From: Planctomycetaceae bacterium
GTDB lineage: Bacteria > Planctomycetota > UBA1135 > GCA-002686595
Direction: 5' to 3'
Assembly (NCBI GenBank): GCA_011525785.1
Contig: WYBT01000004.1
Coordinates: 159,892 to 223,891 of the forward strand
Length of the DNA: 64,000 nucleotides
The stretch's first letter is position 1; each line of letters starts with the position of its first letter. The translations under genes were made by a program, and so were the position numbers. Below, in pieces: positions 54,660 through 63,809 of the stretch. The notes below the pieces were generated by a model. It saw nothing but the letters and a program-made list of their open reading frames with translations, was not told where the DNA came from and did not search any database.

Positions 54660-56213
54660 ATGAGTTCGCACTCCTCCCACCACTGGCTGGTCCTGCGCAG
54701 CATCGCGTTGGCGTGCGCCGCGCTGCTCGAAGCCCCCGCTCGCGCGCAGAGCGCCGCTCCGCCGAGCGTGGTGCTGACCTACCCGCTCGACACCGGCTGG
54801 GTGCACAACTCCGGCGCGCACGAGGCGGTGCTCTCCTCCCACACGATCCACGTCTCCGGCTCGCCCTGGATGCGCCTGCGCTTCGAAGCGCTGCTCCTCG
54901 CCGAGGGCGTGCGCGTGCGGTTGACCTCGTTCGCCGATGGCGCCGTTCAAGAACTCGACGCCGACGCCGCGCGAGAGTGGAGCGCGAGCAGCGCGTACTT
55001 CAACGGCGACCGCGTGCAACTCGAGTTGGTGGCGCTGCCCGGGAGCGAGCGATCTCGAGCGGTGCTGCGCTCGGTGTGGGTCGCGCCGAGTGTGTTGCCG
55101 CAATTCACCGTGTGCGGGCCGACCGACGACCGCACGCCATCGAGCGATCCGCGTGTCGCGCGCCTGCTGCCGGTGGGCTGCACGGGCTGGCTGTTCGACG
55201 ACCCGGCGCACTGCCTCAACACGGCTGGTCACTGCGCCGCGAGCCTGTTGCAGGTCGCCCAGTTCAACGTGCCGCCGTCCGACGCCAGCGGTGCGATGCA
55301 GCATCCGCCGCCGCAGGATCAGTACGCCGTCGATCCGCTCTCGATCCAGCGCCAGAACGGCGGGCTGGGCGCGGACTGGGCCTACTTCGGCTGCTTCCCC
55401 AATCCAAACACGGGGCTCACCCCCTACCAGCGCCAGGACGCCGCCTTCACGCTCGCCACTTCGATTCCGAGCGTCGGAACGCCGCTGCGTGTGAGCGGAC
55501 ACGGCGTGGACTTCGACACTCCGACCTCGTCCTACGCGCAGCAGACGGATGTCGGCGCGCTGGTGTCGCTCTCCGGTTCGACGCTGCGCCACGACGCGGA
55601 CACGACTGGAGGCAACTCCGGTTCGCCGATCCAGTGGGAAGGCGCCGGCGACCTCGTGGTGGGCGTGCACACGCACGGCGGCTGCACCAGCGGCGTGCCC
55701 TCGGGCGGCAACTACGGCACCGGAGCGAACCACAGCGGCTGGGCGCTCGCCCGCGCGCAGCCGCAGGGCGTGTGCGCGCCCGTGCCGAGCGTCACGCCCT
55801 ACTGCACCGCGAAGCTCAACAGCCAAGGCTGCCTGCCCGCTCTCGGCGCCACCGGCCAGCCCTCGGCCTCGGGCGGCCCCGGGAGCTTCACGCTGCACGC
55901 CAGTTCACTCCTCAACAAGCGCCTGGGCTTTTTCATGTACGGCTCGCTGCCGCGCGCCGCGCTGTTCCAGGGCGGCGTGCTGTGCGTCTCGCCTCCGCGT
56001 CGCCGCACGCAACAGACCTCGAGCGGCGGAAGCGATCTGGGCATCGACTGCAGCGGCGCGTTGAGCTTCGACATGGGCGCGCAGATCGCCTTGGGCCTCG
56101 ACCCGGCGCTGGCCTTCGGCTCGATCGTCTACGCGCAGTGCTGGTCGCGCGATCCGTACGACCCGCAGGGCGCGAGCCTCTCGGCGGGGCTGCGCTTCAC
56201 GATCGGTCCGTAG
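54660..56213 (+). CDS. Secreted trypsin-like serine protease with planctomycete C-terminal module
   Basis: 517 aa from the ATG at 54660 (a GTG 30 bp upstream would extend it). Signal peptide WLVLRSIALACAALLEAPARAQ. The catalytic triad is present: His191 in LNTAGHCAAS, Asp239 in LGADWAYFG and Ser320 in TTGGNSGSPIQW. The domain belongs to the trypsin-like family of extracellular bacterial proteases. The C-terminal 140 residues (YCTAKLNSQGCLPALGATG to SLSAGLRFTIGP) are the shared module also found in the metzincin protease at 35537-37276. It is likely extracellular and used to digest peptides. It lies downstream of the ECF sigma factor gene on the same strand and is convergent with an NTF2-like lipoprotein. 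Confidence 0.88.
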   Translation: MSSHSSHHWLVLRSIALACAALLEAPARAQSAAPPSVVLTYPLDTGWVHNSGAHEAVLSSHTIHVSGSPWMRLRFEALLLAEGVRVRLTSFADGAVQELDADAAREWSASSAYFNGDRVQLELVALPGSERSRAVLRSVWVAPSVLPQFTVCGPTDDRTPSSDPRVARLLPVGCTGWLFDDPAHCLNTAGHCAASLLQVAQFNVPPSDASGAMQHPPPQDQYAVDPLSIQRQNGGLGADWAYFGCFPNPNTGLTPYQRQDAAFTLATSIPSVGTPLRVSGHGVDFDTPTSSYAQQTDVGALVSLSGSTLRHDADTTGGNSGSPIQWEGAGDLVVGVHTHGGCTSGVPSGGNYGTGANHSGWALARAQPQGVCAPVPSVTPYCTAKLNSQGCLPALGATGQPSASGGPGSFTLHASSLLNKRLGFFMYGSLPRAALFQGGVLCVSPPRRRTQQTSSGGSDLGIDCSGALSFDMGAQIALGLDPALAFGSIVYAQCWSRDPYDPQGASLSAGLRFTIGP

Positions 56214-56229
56214 TTTCCGGCGGGGCGCG

Positions 56230-56931
56230 TCAACGGCCGAAGCGCGCGCCCTCGAACACCAGCGACGCGATGCGCCAGCGACCTTCGTGGCGCACCAGCG
56301 AGAACAGGTCTGCGCCGCGCCAGCTCTGCGACTCCTGGCCGGACGGGTCGACGGCCCGGTAGTAGGTCACGGCGCTCGCCACCGAGCCGATGGTCTCGAT
56401 GCGGCTGGACTCGAGCGAGATGCGCAGCGGAGTCGCCCGCGCGCCGGCGCCCATGTGCTGTCGCACGTAGTCGTTGACGCGCATGACCACGACGCTCGAA
56501 CCATCGCCCAGGGCGCGGCCGCGGATGGTGGCCATGGTGGCTTCGGGCCAGAAGTGTTCCGCCAGCGCTGCGCCGTTCCCGGCTGCGTAGTCGCGGTAGT
56601 ACTCCTCGAGCAGGCTGCGCACGTCGGGATCCTCGTTCGACACCGGCAAGGTCGGATCAGCGACCACGACCGCGGGCTGCACGCCGGGCGCCGCGGAAGC
56701 GGCCTGGGCCGGCGACTCGGCGGGCTGTGAAGCGTTCGCCTCCGGCATCTCGAGCGCGCCGCCTTGCTCGACGTTCGCGGGCGGCGTGTCCCCAGGCGCC
56801 GGGGCCGTCGCGCCGCGCACGTCGCCGACGGCGGCCGCGGCTGCGTCGCCGGAGCGCGGGTTGGATCCGAAATCGACGCTGCGACACGCGCCCAGGCCCA
56901 ACGCGCACAGGAGCAGGAGCCTCAGGCGCAT
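56230..56931 (-). CDS. Lipoprotein with NTF2/SnoaL-like domain
   Basis: 233 aa from the ATG at 56931, chosen because of the lipobox (MRLRLLLLCALGLGAC; Cys16). An Ala/Pro-rich linker of about 85 residues follows, then an NTF2/SnoaL-like domain of about 130 residues: DPDVRSLLEEYYRDYAAGN, HFWPEATMATIRGRALGD, RISLESSRIETIGSVASAVTYY and LFSLVRHEGRWRIASLVF. NTF2-like domains bind small hydrophobic ligands or serve as enzymes; the role here is unknown. It is 8 bp downstream of the MORN-repeat lipoprotein gene on the same strand, so the pair is probably co-expressed. Convergent with the trypsin-like protease. Confidence 0.8.
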   Translation of the reverse strand: MRLRLLLLCALGLGACRSVDFGSNPRSGDAAAAAVGDVRGATAPAPGDTPPANVEQGGALEMPEANASQPAESPAQAASAAPGVQPAVVVADPTLPVSNEDPDVRSLLEEYYRDYAAGNGAALAEHFWPEATMATIRGRALGDGSSVVVMRVNDYVRQHMGAGARATPLRISLESSRIETIGSVASAVTYYRAVDPSGQESQSWRGADLFSLVRHEGRWRIASLVFEGARFGR

Positions 56932-56939
56932 GGCTCGAG

Positions 56940-58049
56940 CTAGTCGCCCACTCGCTCGCCGGCGCGGTAGACGCCCGAGAGCCGCGTGTGGAGCGATCCG
57001 TCGCTGTTCCAGTAGGTCCATCGTCCTTCGCGTCGACCGTCGAGCATCTGCCCCTCCGACTCCGGTGCGCCGTCGGCGTACCAGGTCAACGCGCGCCCGT
57101 TCGGTCGGCCACCAGCGTATTCGATCCGACTCTTGAGTTGCGCGCCGCCGGGGTGGAACTCGAGCTGCTCGCCGTGCGCGAGCCCGTTCTCGTAGCGCCC
57201 CTCGCGAACCGGTGCGCCCTGCTCGTCGTACTCCTGGTAGAGGCCGTGCAGTCGACCGGCGGCGTAGTTCTCGACCCGCAGCAGCACGTCGCTCTCCGAA
57301 CGGTAACGCCACTCGCCGACGCGCGCGCCGTCCACGTAGCTGCCGCTCTCCGAGGCCGGACCCTCGAAGTGCCACTGGACCCACTCGCCGTGCGGCAGGT
57401 CGTTGCGCCAGTTCGTCCGCGCGCGCGGGTGCTCCGCGTCCCACCACAGCTCTTCCAGCCCCTCGCGCACGCCGTTCGCGAAGTGCGAGCGCTGGATCAA
57501 CTGGTTCATCGGATCGAAGCGGCGCAACTCGCCGTGGACGACCCCGCGCTGGTACTCGGTTTCCGCCAGCCGCAGTCCGGTCTCGTAGAACGTGCGCAGC
57601 AGGCCGTGGCGCTCGCCCTCGAGGAACTCACCCTGCTCGGCCAGGAAGCCGGTATCGAACCAGCGCAAGTACGGGCCGTGGTTGACGATGCCGTCCTCGA
57701 CGCGCCGAACGGTGCGCGCGCTCTTGCGCACTCCGCTGGGATGGAAGTCTTCGACCCACTGGGTTCCCTCAGGCGCCGGCGGCAGTTCGCTGTCCGCCCG
57801 CGGAAGCGTGTCCAGCAGGGCCGGCCCCGATGCGGGCGCCCCCGCAGTCTGGGACGGCTGTGCGGCGGGCGGCGCGGACTCGCCGGGTCGCGCCTCGTCG
57901 AGCGCCTTCGCGGCTGTCGCGGGTTTGCTCGTGGACGGCGCGCTGTCGGGTGACTTCCCGGCGCCGGTGCACGCGCCGCCGATGGCGCACAGGGCGGCGG
58001 CGAGCAGCGCGAGGGCTGTGCTGCACAGCGAGGGCTTGGGTGCGTTCAT
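56940..58049 (-). CDS. MORN-repeat lipoprotein
   Basis: 369 aa. The ATG at 58049 gives a lipoprotein signal (MNAPKPSLCSTALALLAAAL... with lipobox AIGGAC). A Ser/Ala/Pro-rich linker of about 75 residues is followed by about nine MORN-type repeats: VNHGPYLRWFDTGFLAEQG, HGLLRTFYETGLRLAETEY, HGEWVQWHFEGPASESGSY, HGLYQEYDEQGAPVREGRY and GRALTWYADGAPESEGQM. It resembles the exported MORN protein at 52638-53753 but is a separate gene with a lipid anchor. It probably sits in the outer or inner membrane facing the periplasm. It is 120 bp from the T1SS TolC gene and co-transcribed with the NTF2-like lipoprotein. No partner is known. Confidence 0.85.
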   Translation of the reverse strand: MNAPKPSLCSTALALLAAALCAIGGACTGAGKSPDSAPSTSKPATAAKALDEARPGESAPPAAQPSQTAGAPASGPALLDTLPRADSELPPAPEGTQWVEDFHPSGVRKSARTVRRVEDGIVNHGPYLRWFDTGFLAEQGEFLEGERHGLLRTFYETGLRLAETEYQRGVVHGELRRFDPMNQLIQRSHFANGVREGLEELWWDAEHPRARTNWRNDLPHGEWVQWHFEGPASESGSYVDGARVGEWRYRSESDVLLRVENYAAGRLHGLYQEYDEQGAPVREGRYENGLAHGEQLEFHPGGAQLKSRIEYAGGRPNGRALTWYADGAPESEGQMLDGRREGRWTYWNSDGSLHTRLSGVYRAGERVGD

Positions 58050-58169
58050 GCCAAGAGGAGCTCGCCGGCGCCGCACGAGCGATGCGGGGCGCGACCGGAG
58101 CCAGGGCGGAGGTTACGGCGCCGAGCGACCGTGCGCCACGCGAGCTCCCGGCGCGGGCCGCGCGAGGAC

Positions 58170-59804
58170 TCAGCGCTGCTCGGGTGCGGGCGACTCGCCG
58201 ATGGCGCCGCCGGCGAGCACTTCGTCGTACGGCAGTCCCAGCGCGGCCCGGTACTCGGCCAGCGCGCGGAAATACTCCTCGTACACGTCGACCAGGCCGC
58301 CCGCGGCAGCGGCCGCCTGTTGCTCGCGCAGGTTGACGCGCAACAGATCGCTCTGGCCGGCCTCCAGTTGAACGCGTTCGGCCTGCGCGAGCTCGTTCGC
58401 CAGGCGCACGTTCTCTTCGGCCTGAGCGATCCGCAGCCAGGTCTGCGTCAGCGCTGAAGTCACGTCGCGCACCTCGTTGCGCAGCGCGTCGACCAGGAAC
58501 TGTCGCTCGCGCGTCAGCTTGCGCAGCTTGGCTTCGTTCTCGCGCACCTGTCCGCGCGCCAGGCTCCGCTGCAGCGGCAACTGGAAGCGCAGCAGGGCCG
58601 TGAGCTCGAAGGGCTCCTTGTCGTCGGGCGTGGAGACCGCCGAGCCGAGGTCCTGAGACCCGAACACGCCCGCGTCCAGCCGCGGGAGCACGTCGTTGCG
58701 CGCCAGTTCGAGCTCCAGTTGCAGGCGTTCGAGTTCGACCTCCACGCGGCGCAACTCCGGACGCTGCGCGAGGGCCAAATCCTCGTCCTCGGCGCGCAGC
58801 ACGGCGTTCACCTCGCGCGGCGCGGGGAATTCGTAGGGCAGCAGTTCGTCGCGCGGGGTGGCCGGCTGGCCGCGCTCATCGCGCCAGAACAAGGAGAGCG
58901 TTAGAGCGGCCTCCTGCAGGCTGCGTTCGGCGCGCAACAGCGCCGCGCGGCGGTCGACGATCAAGCGCTGGTTCTCGGTCAGGTTGATGGCCGCGAGCAG
59001 TCCCTCGCGCACGGCGAGTTCGATCTGGGCCATGCGATCCTCGGCCAGCGCCAGCAGCCGCACGGCGATCTCGCGGCGCCGGCCTGCCCCCACCCACTTC
59101 CAGTAGGACTGCGCAGCCTTGAGCGTGGCTTCGAGGCGCTTCTCGAGCACGAGCGGCGCCGCCGCATCGCGAGCGAGCCGCGCGCGCCAAAGCGACACGC
59201 GCCGCGCGTCGATCTCGCGGCCGGCGAGCAAGGGCATGGTCACTCCCAAGCGCCACTCGCCGTCCTTGTTGGTCTTGCGCTTGCCGTCGTACACCGCGAA
59301 GTCGCCGCGCCCGATGCGGTAGCCGCTCGAGACGTTGAGGCCCCAGAACTCCAGCGGTTGCTCGACGCCGAAGTCGAGGGTCTCGGACTCGTAGAACCCC
59401 TCGAGGTCGAACGCGCCGCTGGCCCCAAGGCGCGTGTCGAAGCTGCCGCGCGACTGCTGCAGCTTGCCTTCGGCGATCTCGACTTCCTCGAGCGCGGCGA
59501 GCACGAGCGGGAAGTGCGTCTCGACCGCGCGCAGCACGTCGTTCAGCTCGATCTCCGCGTAGGGAGCGTCCGTGGCCTCTTCGTCGGCGCGCCCGGAATT
59601 GCCCAGCACGTGGATCGGCGCCAGGGGCGCCTTCGACTGATCGGCGTGGTCCAGCGCAAAGCGCGCCAGCACCTCCGGGCGCGGCGCCGGCAGGGGCTCG
59701 AACGCCGCGGGGGGCTGGAGCTGGCAAGCCGCGAGCAGCACCGCGGCCGAGAGCGCGACGCCGCTCCCGACAACGCGCCCGGGCGCACTCGGTCGGACGC
59801 TCAT
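58170..59804 (-). CDS. TolC-family outer membrane efflux lipoprotein
   Basis: 544 aa. A signal peptide with lipobox (GVALSAAVLLAACQLQ) is followed by two TolC/OEP repeats with long helical hairpins: AEIELNDVLRAVETHFPLVLAALEEVEIAEGKLQQ (core of repeat 1), ARRVSLWRARLARDAAAPLVLEKRLEATLKAAQSYW, AAINLTENQRLIVDRRAALLRAERSLQEAAL, and in the second half ELRRVEVELERLQLELELARND and LRKLTRERQFLVDALRNEV. It forms the outer membrane channel of a type I secretion or efflux system. The start ATG (59804) overlaps the HlyD stop (ATGA). The final 70 residues are Ala/Gly-rich. Its operon partners are HlyD and an ABC protein. Confidence 0.9.
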   Translation of the reverse strand: MSVRPSAPGRVVGSGVALSAAVLLAACQLQPPAAFEPLPAPRPEVLARFALDHADQSKAPLAPIHVLGNSGRADEEATDAPYAEIELNDVLRAVETHFPLVLAALEEVEIAEGKLQQSRGSFDTRLGASGAFDLEGFYESETLDFGVEQPLEFWGLNVSSGYRIGRGDFAVYDGKRKTNKDGEWRLGVTMPLLAGREIDARRVSLWRARLARDAAAPLVLEKRLEATLKAAQSYWKWVGAGRRREIAVRLLALAEDRMAQIELAVREGLLAAINLTENQRLIVDRRAALLRAERSLQEAALTLSLFWRDERGQPATPRDELLPYEFPAPREVNAVLRAEDEDLALAQRPELRRVEVELERLQLELELARNDVLPRLDAGVFGSQDLGSAVSTPDDKEPFELTALLRFQLPLQRSLARGQVRENEAKLRKLTRERQFLVDALRNEVRDVTSALTQTWLRIAQAEENVRLANELAQAERVQLEAGQSDLLRVNLREQQAAAAAGGLVDVYEEYFRALAEYRAALGLPYDEVLAGGAIGESPAPEQR

Positions 59805-61168
59805 TTCTCGTCGCTGTCCTTGGACTTCGACTTGGACTTGCCGCCGTTCTTGGATTTGGCGGGATCGTCGCCCCCGTCGGCGCCCGAAGGCCCGTTGCGC
59901 ATCGCCGGCGGAAAGGCGTTGAGCTGACGCCACAGCTCGTAGCCGAGCTTGACGGTGTCGAGCAGCAGCCAGCCGTTGGCGCGCACGCCCTGGCGCAGGT
60001 AGCGCCTTTCGGGCCAGGGAGCGTCGTTCGGATCGGGTTCGACCAGCACGCGGAAGCGACCGTCGGGGCCGCCCTGCGCATCGACGAACAGAACGCGGCC
60101 GCCGAAGGTGCCCACTGCGACCGAGGGCCAGCCGGCGAACTGCACGGCGGGCCAGCCCTCGAACTGCAGCCGAACCGCGCGTCCCTGGCTCACCAGCGGT
60201 GCGTCCAGCCCCCTCACCCACAGCTCCACCACGATCCGTTCGGTGTCGGGAATCAACTCGATCAGGGGATCGCCCTGCGAGAGGAAGTCGGCGGAGTTGG
60301 CTGCGTGCACGCGCAGCACGTAGCCGTCGCGCGGCGCGGTGACCGTCTGAGTCTTCTGGCGATCGAACTTGATCAGCGCGTCGCCCAGTTCCTTCTCGCC
60401 CGCGGCCACCTTGGAGAGCGCGTCCTCGCGCTGCGTGCGCGCCGACTCGATGCTCGACTGGGTCTGCGCGCGCACGCGCTCGACGTCAGCGGACTTGGCC
60501 TGCAAGTCGTTGCGCGACTGCTCGACCTTGGCGCGCGCTGCGGCGACCTTGTTGGTCGCGGCGATGAACTCGGCTTCCGCCTTCTGGAAGTCGAGTTCCG
60601 ACACCACGCCCGAGCGCAGCAGCGTGGCCTTGCGCTCGAAGTCGAGCTGCTTCTGCGCCTGGTCGGCGGACAGCCCCGCCAAGTCGCGCTCGTTGATCTC
60701 GACGGTCTGAATCGCGCTCGCCACGCCCAATTCTGCGGCCGTGATCGACTGCGCACGCGCCTGCTCGAGCAGGCCCACCTGCCCGGTGTAGACCTCCACC
60801 ATGCGTTGCGCCGCGTCGAGCTTGTTCTGCGCGAACTCGACTTGCTGCTGCAGGCGCTGCACGTACTGCGGATCCTGGTCGCTCATCTCGGCCAGCACCT
60901 GGCCCTTGGTGACGAACATGCCTTCCTGTACATCGAGCCGCACCAGCGGGCCGGTGACAGGCGCAGGGATCGTCACTGCGCGATCGAGCGGATCGAGCGC
61001 GATCACGCGGCCCTGCGCCTGCACGTTCTGCACCCAGGGCAAGAAGATCAACGCTGGCGGCAGGATCAGAAACATCGCCCCCAGCACGCGCGCGAGCTTT
61101 CGCGCGGCGCGCGCGGGACGGACGATCTGGAAGGCCGTCAGACCCAGCCCTTCGAGTTCGGTGTTCAT
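59801..61168 (-). CDS. HlyD-type membrane fusion protein
   Basis: 455 aa. One TM helix (AARKLARVLGAMFLILPPALIFLPWV) after a short cytoplasmic N-terminus, then a biotinyl-lipoyl-like domain (VTIPAPVTGPLVRLDVQEGMFVTKGQVLAEM), a long coiled-coil hairpin (VQRLQQQVEFAQNKLDAAQRM to LSKVAAGEKELGDALIKFD) and a second half-lipoyl/beta-barrel domain (TVTAPRDGYVLRVHAANSADFLSQGDPL). A Lys/Ser-rich C-terminal tail (KSKNGGKSKSKSKDSDEK) is unusual. It bridges the ABC protein and TolC. The ATG at 61168 overlaps the ABC stop (ATGA). Family knowledge: HlyD determines assembly with the outer membrane channel. Confidence 0.92.
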   Translation of the reverse strand: MNTELEGLGLTAFQIVRPARAARKLARVLGAMFLILPPALIFLPWVQNVQAQGRVIALDPLDRAVTIPAPVTGPLVRLDVQEGMFVTKGQVLAEMSDQDPQYVQRLQQQVEFAQNKLDAAQRMVEVYTGQVGLLEQARAQSITAAELGVASAIQTVEINERDLAGLSADQAQKQLDFERKATLLRSGVVSELDFQKAEAEFIAATNKVAAARAKVEQSRNDLQAKSADVERVRAQTQSSIESARTQREDALSKVAAGEKELGDALIKFDRQKTQTVTAPRDGYVLRVHAANSADFLSQGDPLIELIPDTERIVVELWVRGLDAPLVSQGRAVRLQFEGWPAVQFAGWPSVAVGTFGGRVLFVDAQGGPDGRFRVLVEPDPNDAPWPERRYLRQGVRANGWLLLDTVKLGYELWRQLNAFPPAMRNGPSGADGGDDPAKSKNGGKSKSKSKDSDEK

Positions 61169-63372
61169 GACGTTGCGCGGGGTGCGGGAACGGTGGATTC
61201 CTGGGCCGCCTGAGCTCCCGTGAGCACGGCGCCGTCGGGCAGGCGCAGCACGCGATCGCAGCGTGCGAGCACTTCGGGACGGTTGGTGGCGAGGATCAGG
61301 GTCCAGGGCGTTGCGCGGTCGAACAAGACCTCGAAGACGCTCTCGCGCGACGCGCCGGTCAGCGTCTCGAACATGTCGTTGACGAGCAACAGGCGCGGTC
61401 GTCCCGCCACGGCGCGCGCCAGCTGCAAACGCACCATCAAGCCCCGCGAGAGCGGGCGCCCGGAGGCGCGCACTTGTGTGTCCAGGCCGCGCGGCAAACG
61501 CTCGATCTCGTCGAGCATGTTCAAGCGCCCGAGCACGGTGTGCAGGTCGTCGTCGGTGACGAACGGACGCGCCAGGCGGATGTTGTCGCGCAGGGCGCCT
61601 TCGAACAACTCGACCTGCTCGACGATGGCCGTGCTGCGCCGCAGCGACTCGCGCGCCAGCGAGCGCAGGTCGATGCCGTCGAGGCGCACCACGCCCGAGG
61701 CAGGCGCGCGCAGCCCCCACAGCACCTCGAGCAACGCGCTCTTGCCTGAGCCGCTCGGACCGCAGACGCCGATGCGCTCGCCGGGGCGCACCTTCAGGTT
61801 CAAGCCCGAGAAGACCTCGCGCCCATCCTCCAAGTTCCAAGCGAGTTCGCGCAACTCCAACTCGGCGCCGCGCGCGCCGGCCACGACCAGGTGCTGCTCA
61901 CCGCCCTGGCTCTCGATCTCCAGATCGAGCAGCTTGCCGACCTTGTCGGTGGCGGCCATCAGGTCGTAGAAGGCTTCGAGGTGCTTGCCGAGCTTGGTGA
62001 CCGAGCCGACCACCAGCGTCACGATCAGTTCCGCGGCCACGAGCTGGCCGAGCGTCAAGCTGCCCTCCATCACCAGCAAGCCGCCAACGCCCAGGAGCGT
62101 CGTGCTCGCGAGGGCCTGGAGCACGAACGCGCCGACGTAGTGCGAGAACACCACGCGGAAGTGCTCCGCGCGCCGCTCGAGGAAGTCGCGGGTCAGCGCG
62201 TCCGTGCGCTCGAACACCAGCCGCAGCGCGCCGCTCGACTTGTAGAGCAACGGATTGCGCGCCAGTTCCTCCAGCCAGGCGACGACAGCGTACTTGGCGT
62301 AGCTCTCGGCCTTGGAGGTCTTCAAGCCCTTGGCCAGCGGGCCGACCACGACCAGCGCGACCGCGAGCAGCAACACCACGTCGAAGGCGAGCAGCAGCGG
62401 GTGGTAGAACGCCAGCACCATCAAGCCGATGCTGGTGCTCAAGAGCAGCGCCAGTCCGTCCAGCAGCAGCATGGCGCCGAACTTCTGGATCGTGACGATG
62501 TCGAGGAAGCGATTGACGAGTTCGGGCGCGTAAGCCTGCTCGTGGACGCTCAGATGTGTGCGCGGCAGGCGCGCTGACAGGTCCGCGACCACGCGCACGA
62601 ACAAGCGTCGCTGGAGCATCTCCACCACCCAGGTCTGCGTAGCGCCCAGGATTCCGGCGAAGGTCAGGCCCAGGAACAAGAGCAAGACCACCACCACCAG
62701 CGGCGGGAGTGCGCCGCCCAGCGCGACGAAGTTGACGACCGCCTGAACCGCGATGGGAGTCGCCAGTGACAGCACGCCGATGCCGACCGCGAACAACGCC
62801 ACGGTGAGCACGTCGCCGCGATCGGGCGCGACCATGCGCCACAGTCGGAGCAGCGGAGAGACGTGCGGGTGTCCGTGGTGATGCGCCCCATGCGCAGCGC
62901 CGTGCTCGTCCGCGGCGCTGAGCGCCTCGGTGCGCGCGCGCAGCCAGCGCCGACGGCGCTCGCCTTCGAGTCCGCACAGGTTCAGCAGCTCGGCGAACTC
63001 CACCTCGCGCGTCTGGTCGGGTTCGCCATCGCGCCGTGTGGTGACCTCGGCCTTGGCGCCGCGGCCGCGCACGATCACCCACGAGGTCGGCGAGGCGGGC
63101 GTGCCGCCGGGCGCATCGACGGCCGTGAGCAGCACTTCGTTCCAGCGCAGCCACTCGGCCAGCTCGGCGTGGCTGGCCTCGAGCAGTTCTACGTGGAGGC
63201 TCATGGACTCCGCCGCGAGGTGCAGCCAGTCCAGGGCCTCGAGCGGAACCTCTCCGTTGGCGGGCAGGGCGCGCTCCAAGCCCTCGGCCAAGGCCTCGAT
63301 TTGCGCCGGCGCTGCGGCGGCAGAGGTCAGGTCGGCCAGGGCTCGAGCGGCGGCTAGGGTCTTTCCCGGCAT
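61165..63372 (-). CDS. Type I secretion-type ABC transporter, degenerate ATPase
   Basis: 735 aa. An N-terminal soluble domain of about 155 residues is not a C39 peptidase by eye. It ends in a His-rich stretch (HGAAHGAHHHGHPH, residues 157-170). Six TM helices follow, for example GDVLTVALFAVGIGVLSLATPI and PLVVVVLLLFLGLTFAGILG. The ATPase has Walker A GPSGSGKS (538-545), but the signature reads LSRGL (641), Walker B reads LLLVND (Asp to Asn at 665, catalytic Glu to Asp at 666) and the switch His is Asn697 (ILATNR). It may hydrolyse ATP weakly or need a partner. The start is the ATG at 63372. Substrate unknown; co-transcribed with HlyD and TolC. Confidence 0.88.
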   Translation of the reverse strand: MPGKTLAAARALADLTSAAAAPAQIEALAEGLERALPANGEVPLEALDWLHLAAESMSLHVELLEASHAELAEWLRWNEVLLTAVDAPGGTPASPTSWVIVRGRGAKAEVTTRRDGEPDQTREVEFAELLNLCGLEGERRRRWLRARTEALSAADEHGAAHGAHHHGHPHVSPLLRLWRMVAPDRGDVLTVALFAVGIGVLSLATPIAVQAVVNFVALGGALPPLVVVVLLLFLGLTFAGILGATQTWVVEMLQRRLFVRVVADLSARLPRTHLSVHEQAYAPELVNRFLDIVTIQKFGAMLLLDGLALLLSTSIGLMVLAFYHPLLLAFDVVLLLAVALVVVGPLAKGLKTSKAESYAKYAVVAWLEELARNPLLYKSSGALRLVFERTDALTRDFLERRAEHFRVVFSHYVGAFVLQALASTTLLGVGGLLVMEGSLTLGQLVAAELIVTLVVGSVTKLGKHLEAFYDLMAATDKVGKLLDLEIESQGGEQHLVVAGARGAELELRELAWNLEDGREVFSGLNLKVRPGERIGVCGPSGSGKSALLEVLWGLRAPASGVVRLDGIDLRSLARESLRRSTAIVEQVELFEGALRDNIRLARPFVTDDDLHTVLGRLNMLDEIERLPRGLDTQVRASGRPLSRGLMVRLQLARAVAGRPRLLLVNDMFETLTGASRESVFEVLFDRATPWTLILATNRPEVLARCDRVLRLPDGAVLTGAQAAQESTVPAPRATS

Positions 63373-63680
63373 GCGGCAAGTCGTGGGACGCGGGGTGGCT
63401 GGAAGGTGGGACGGGCCTCGGGCCGGGGCGGGAGCGGTACGCGCTTCCAGCGGCGCAAACCAACCCGAGTGGGCTCGACGCTCAGGCGCCGCTCCCACGA
63501 CTCCACAACACCCCGGACCCCACTGGGCGTGGGGCCCGGCGCGCCCTGCCGAGCGCGAGGCGCGCCCTCAATAGCACAGCACCTTGGGAAAAGCAGGGGC
63601 CGCGAACAAGTGTTTAGGGAAGCACTCCCGCACCTTCGCCGCCCGCCTCAGCGCGCCAGCCAGCTGACGCCCCGCCGCGG
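63373..63680. other. Gene-free stretch upstream of the T1SS operon
   Basis: About 308 bp with no convincing gene. It should hold the promoter for the ABC-HlyD-TolC operon (minus strand). One 6-bp hairpin, CCCCAC (63518-63523) and GTGGGG (63529-63534), is visible, and the region becomes less GC-rich around 63566-63620 (AGCACAGCACC, AACAAGTGTTTAGGG). Nothing else is recognised. The tRNA-linked repeats begin at 63681. Confidence 0.4.
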
Positions 63681-63709
63681 GGTCGGTGCGGGCAGGATCC
63701 GAACCCCGC
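63681..63709 (-). pseudogene. Decayed tRNA-fMet 3' arm, distal copy
   Basis: GTGCGGGCAGGATCCGAACC (63687-63706) matches the real tRNA segment GCGCGGGCAGGATTCGAACC closely (GCGGGCAGGAT and CGAACC conserved). It is the third occurrence of the tRNA 3' arm at 129-bp spacing; it lacks anticodon and D arms. Confidence 0.55.
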
Positions 63710-63809
63710 GCGCACGCGCAGCGTGCGCACCGCCACCATCTCAGGTCCGATCGCCGCCAATGCACAATCGACGCTGGCCAAGCCGCCTTCGGCCGCTGGG
63801 CCTGTTGAG

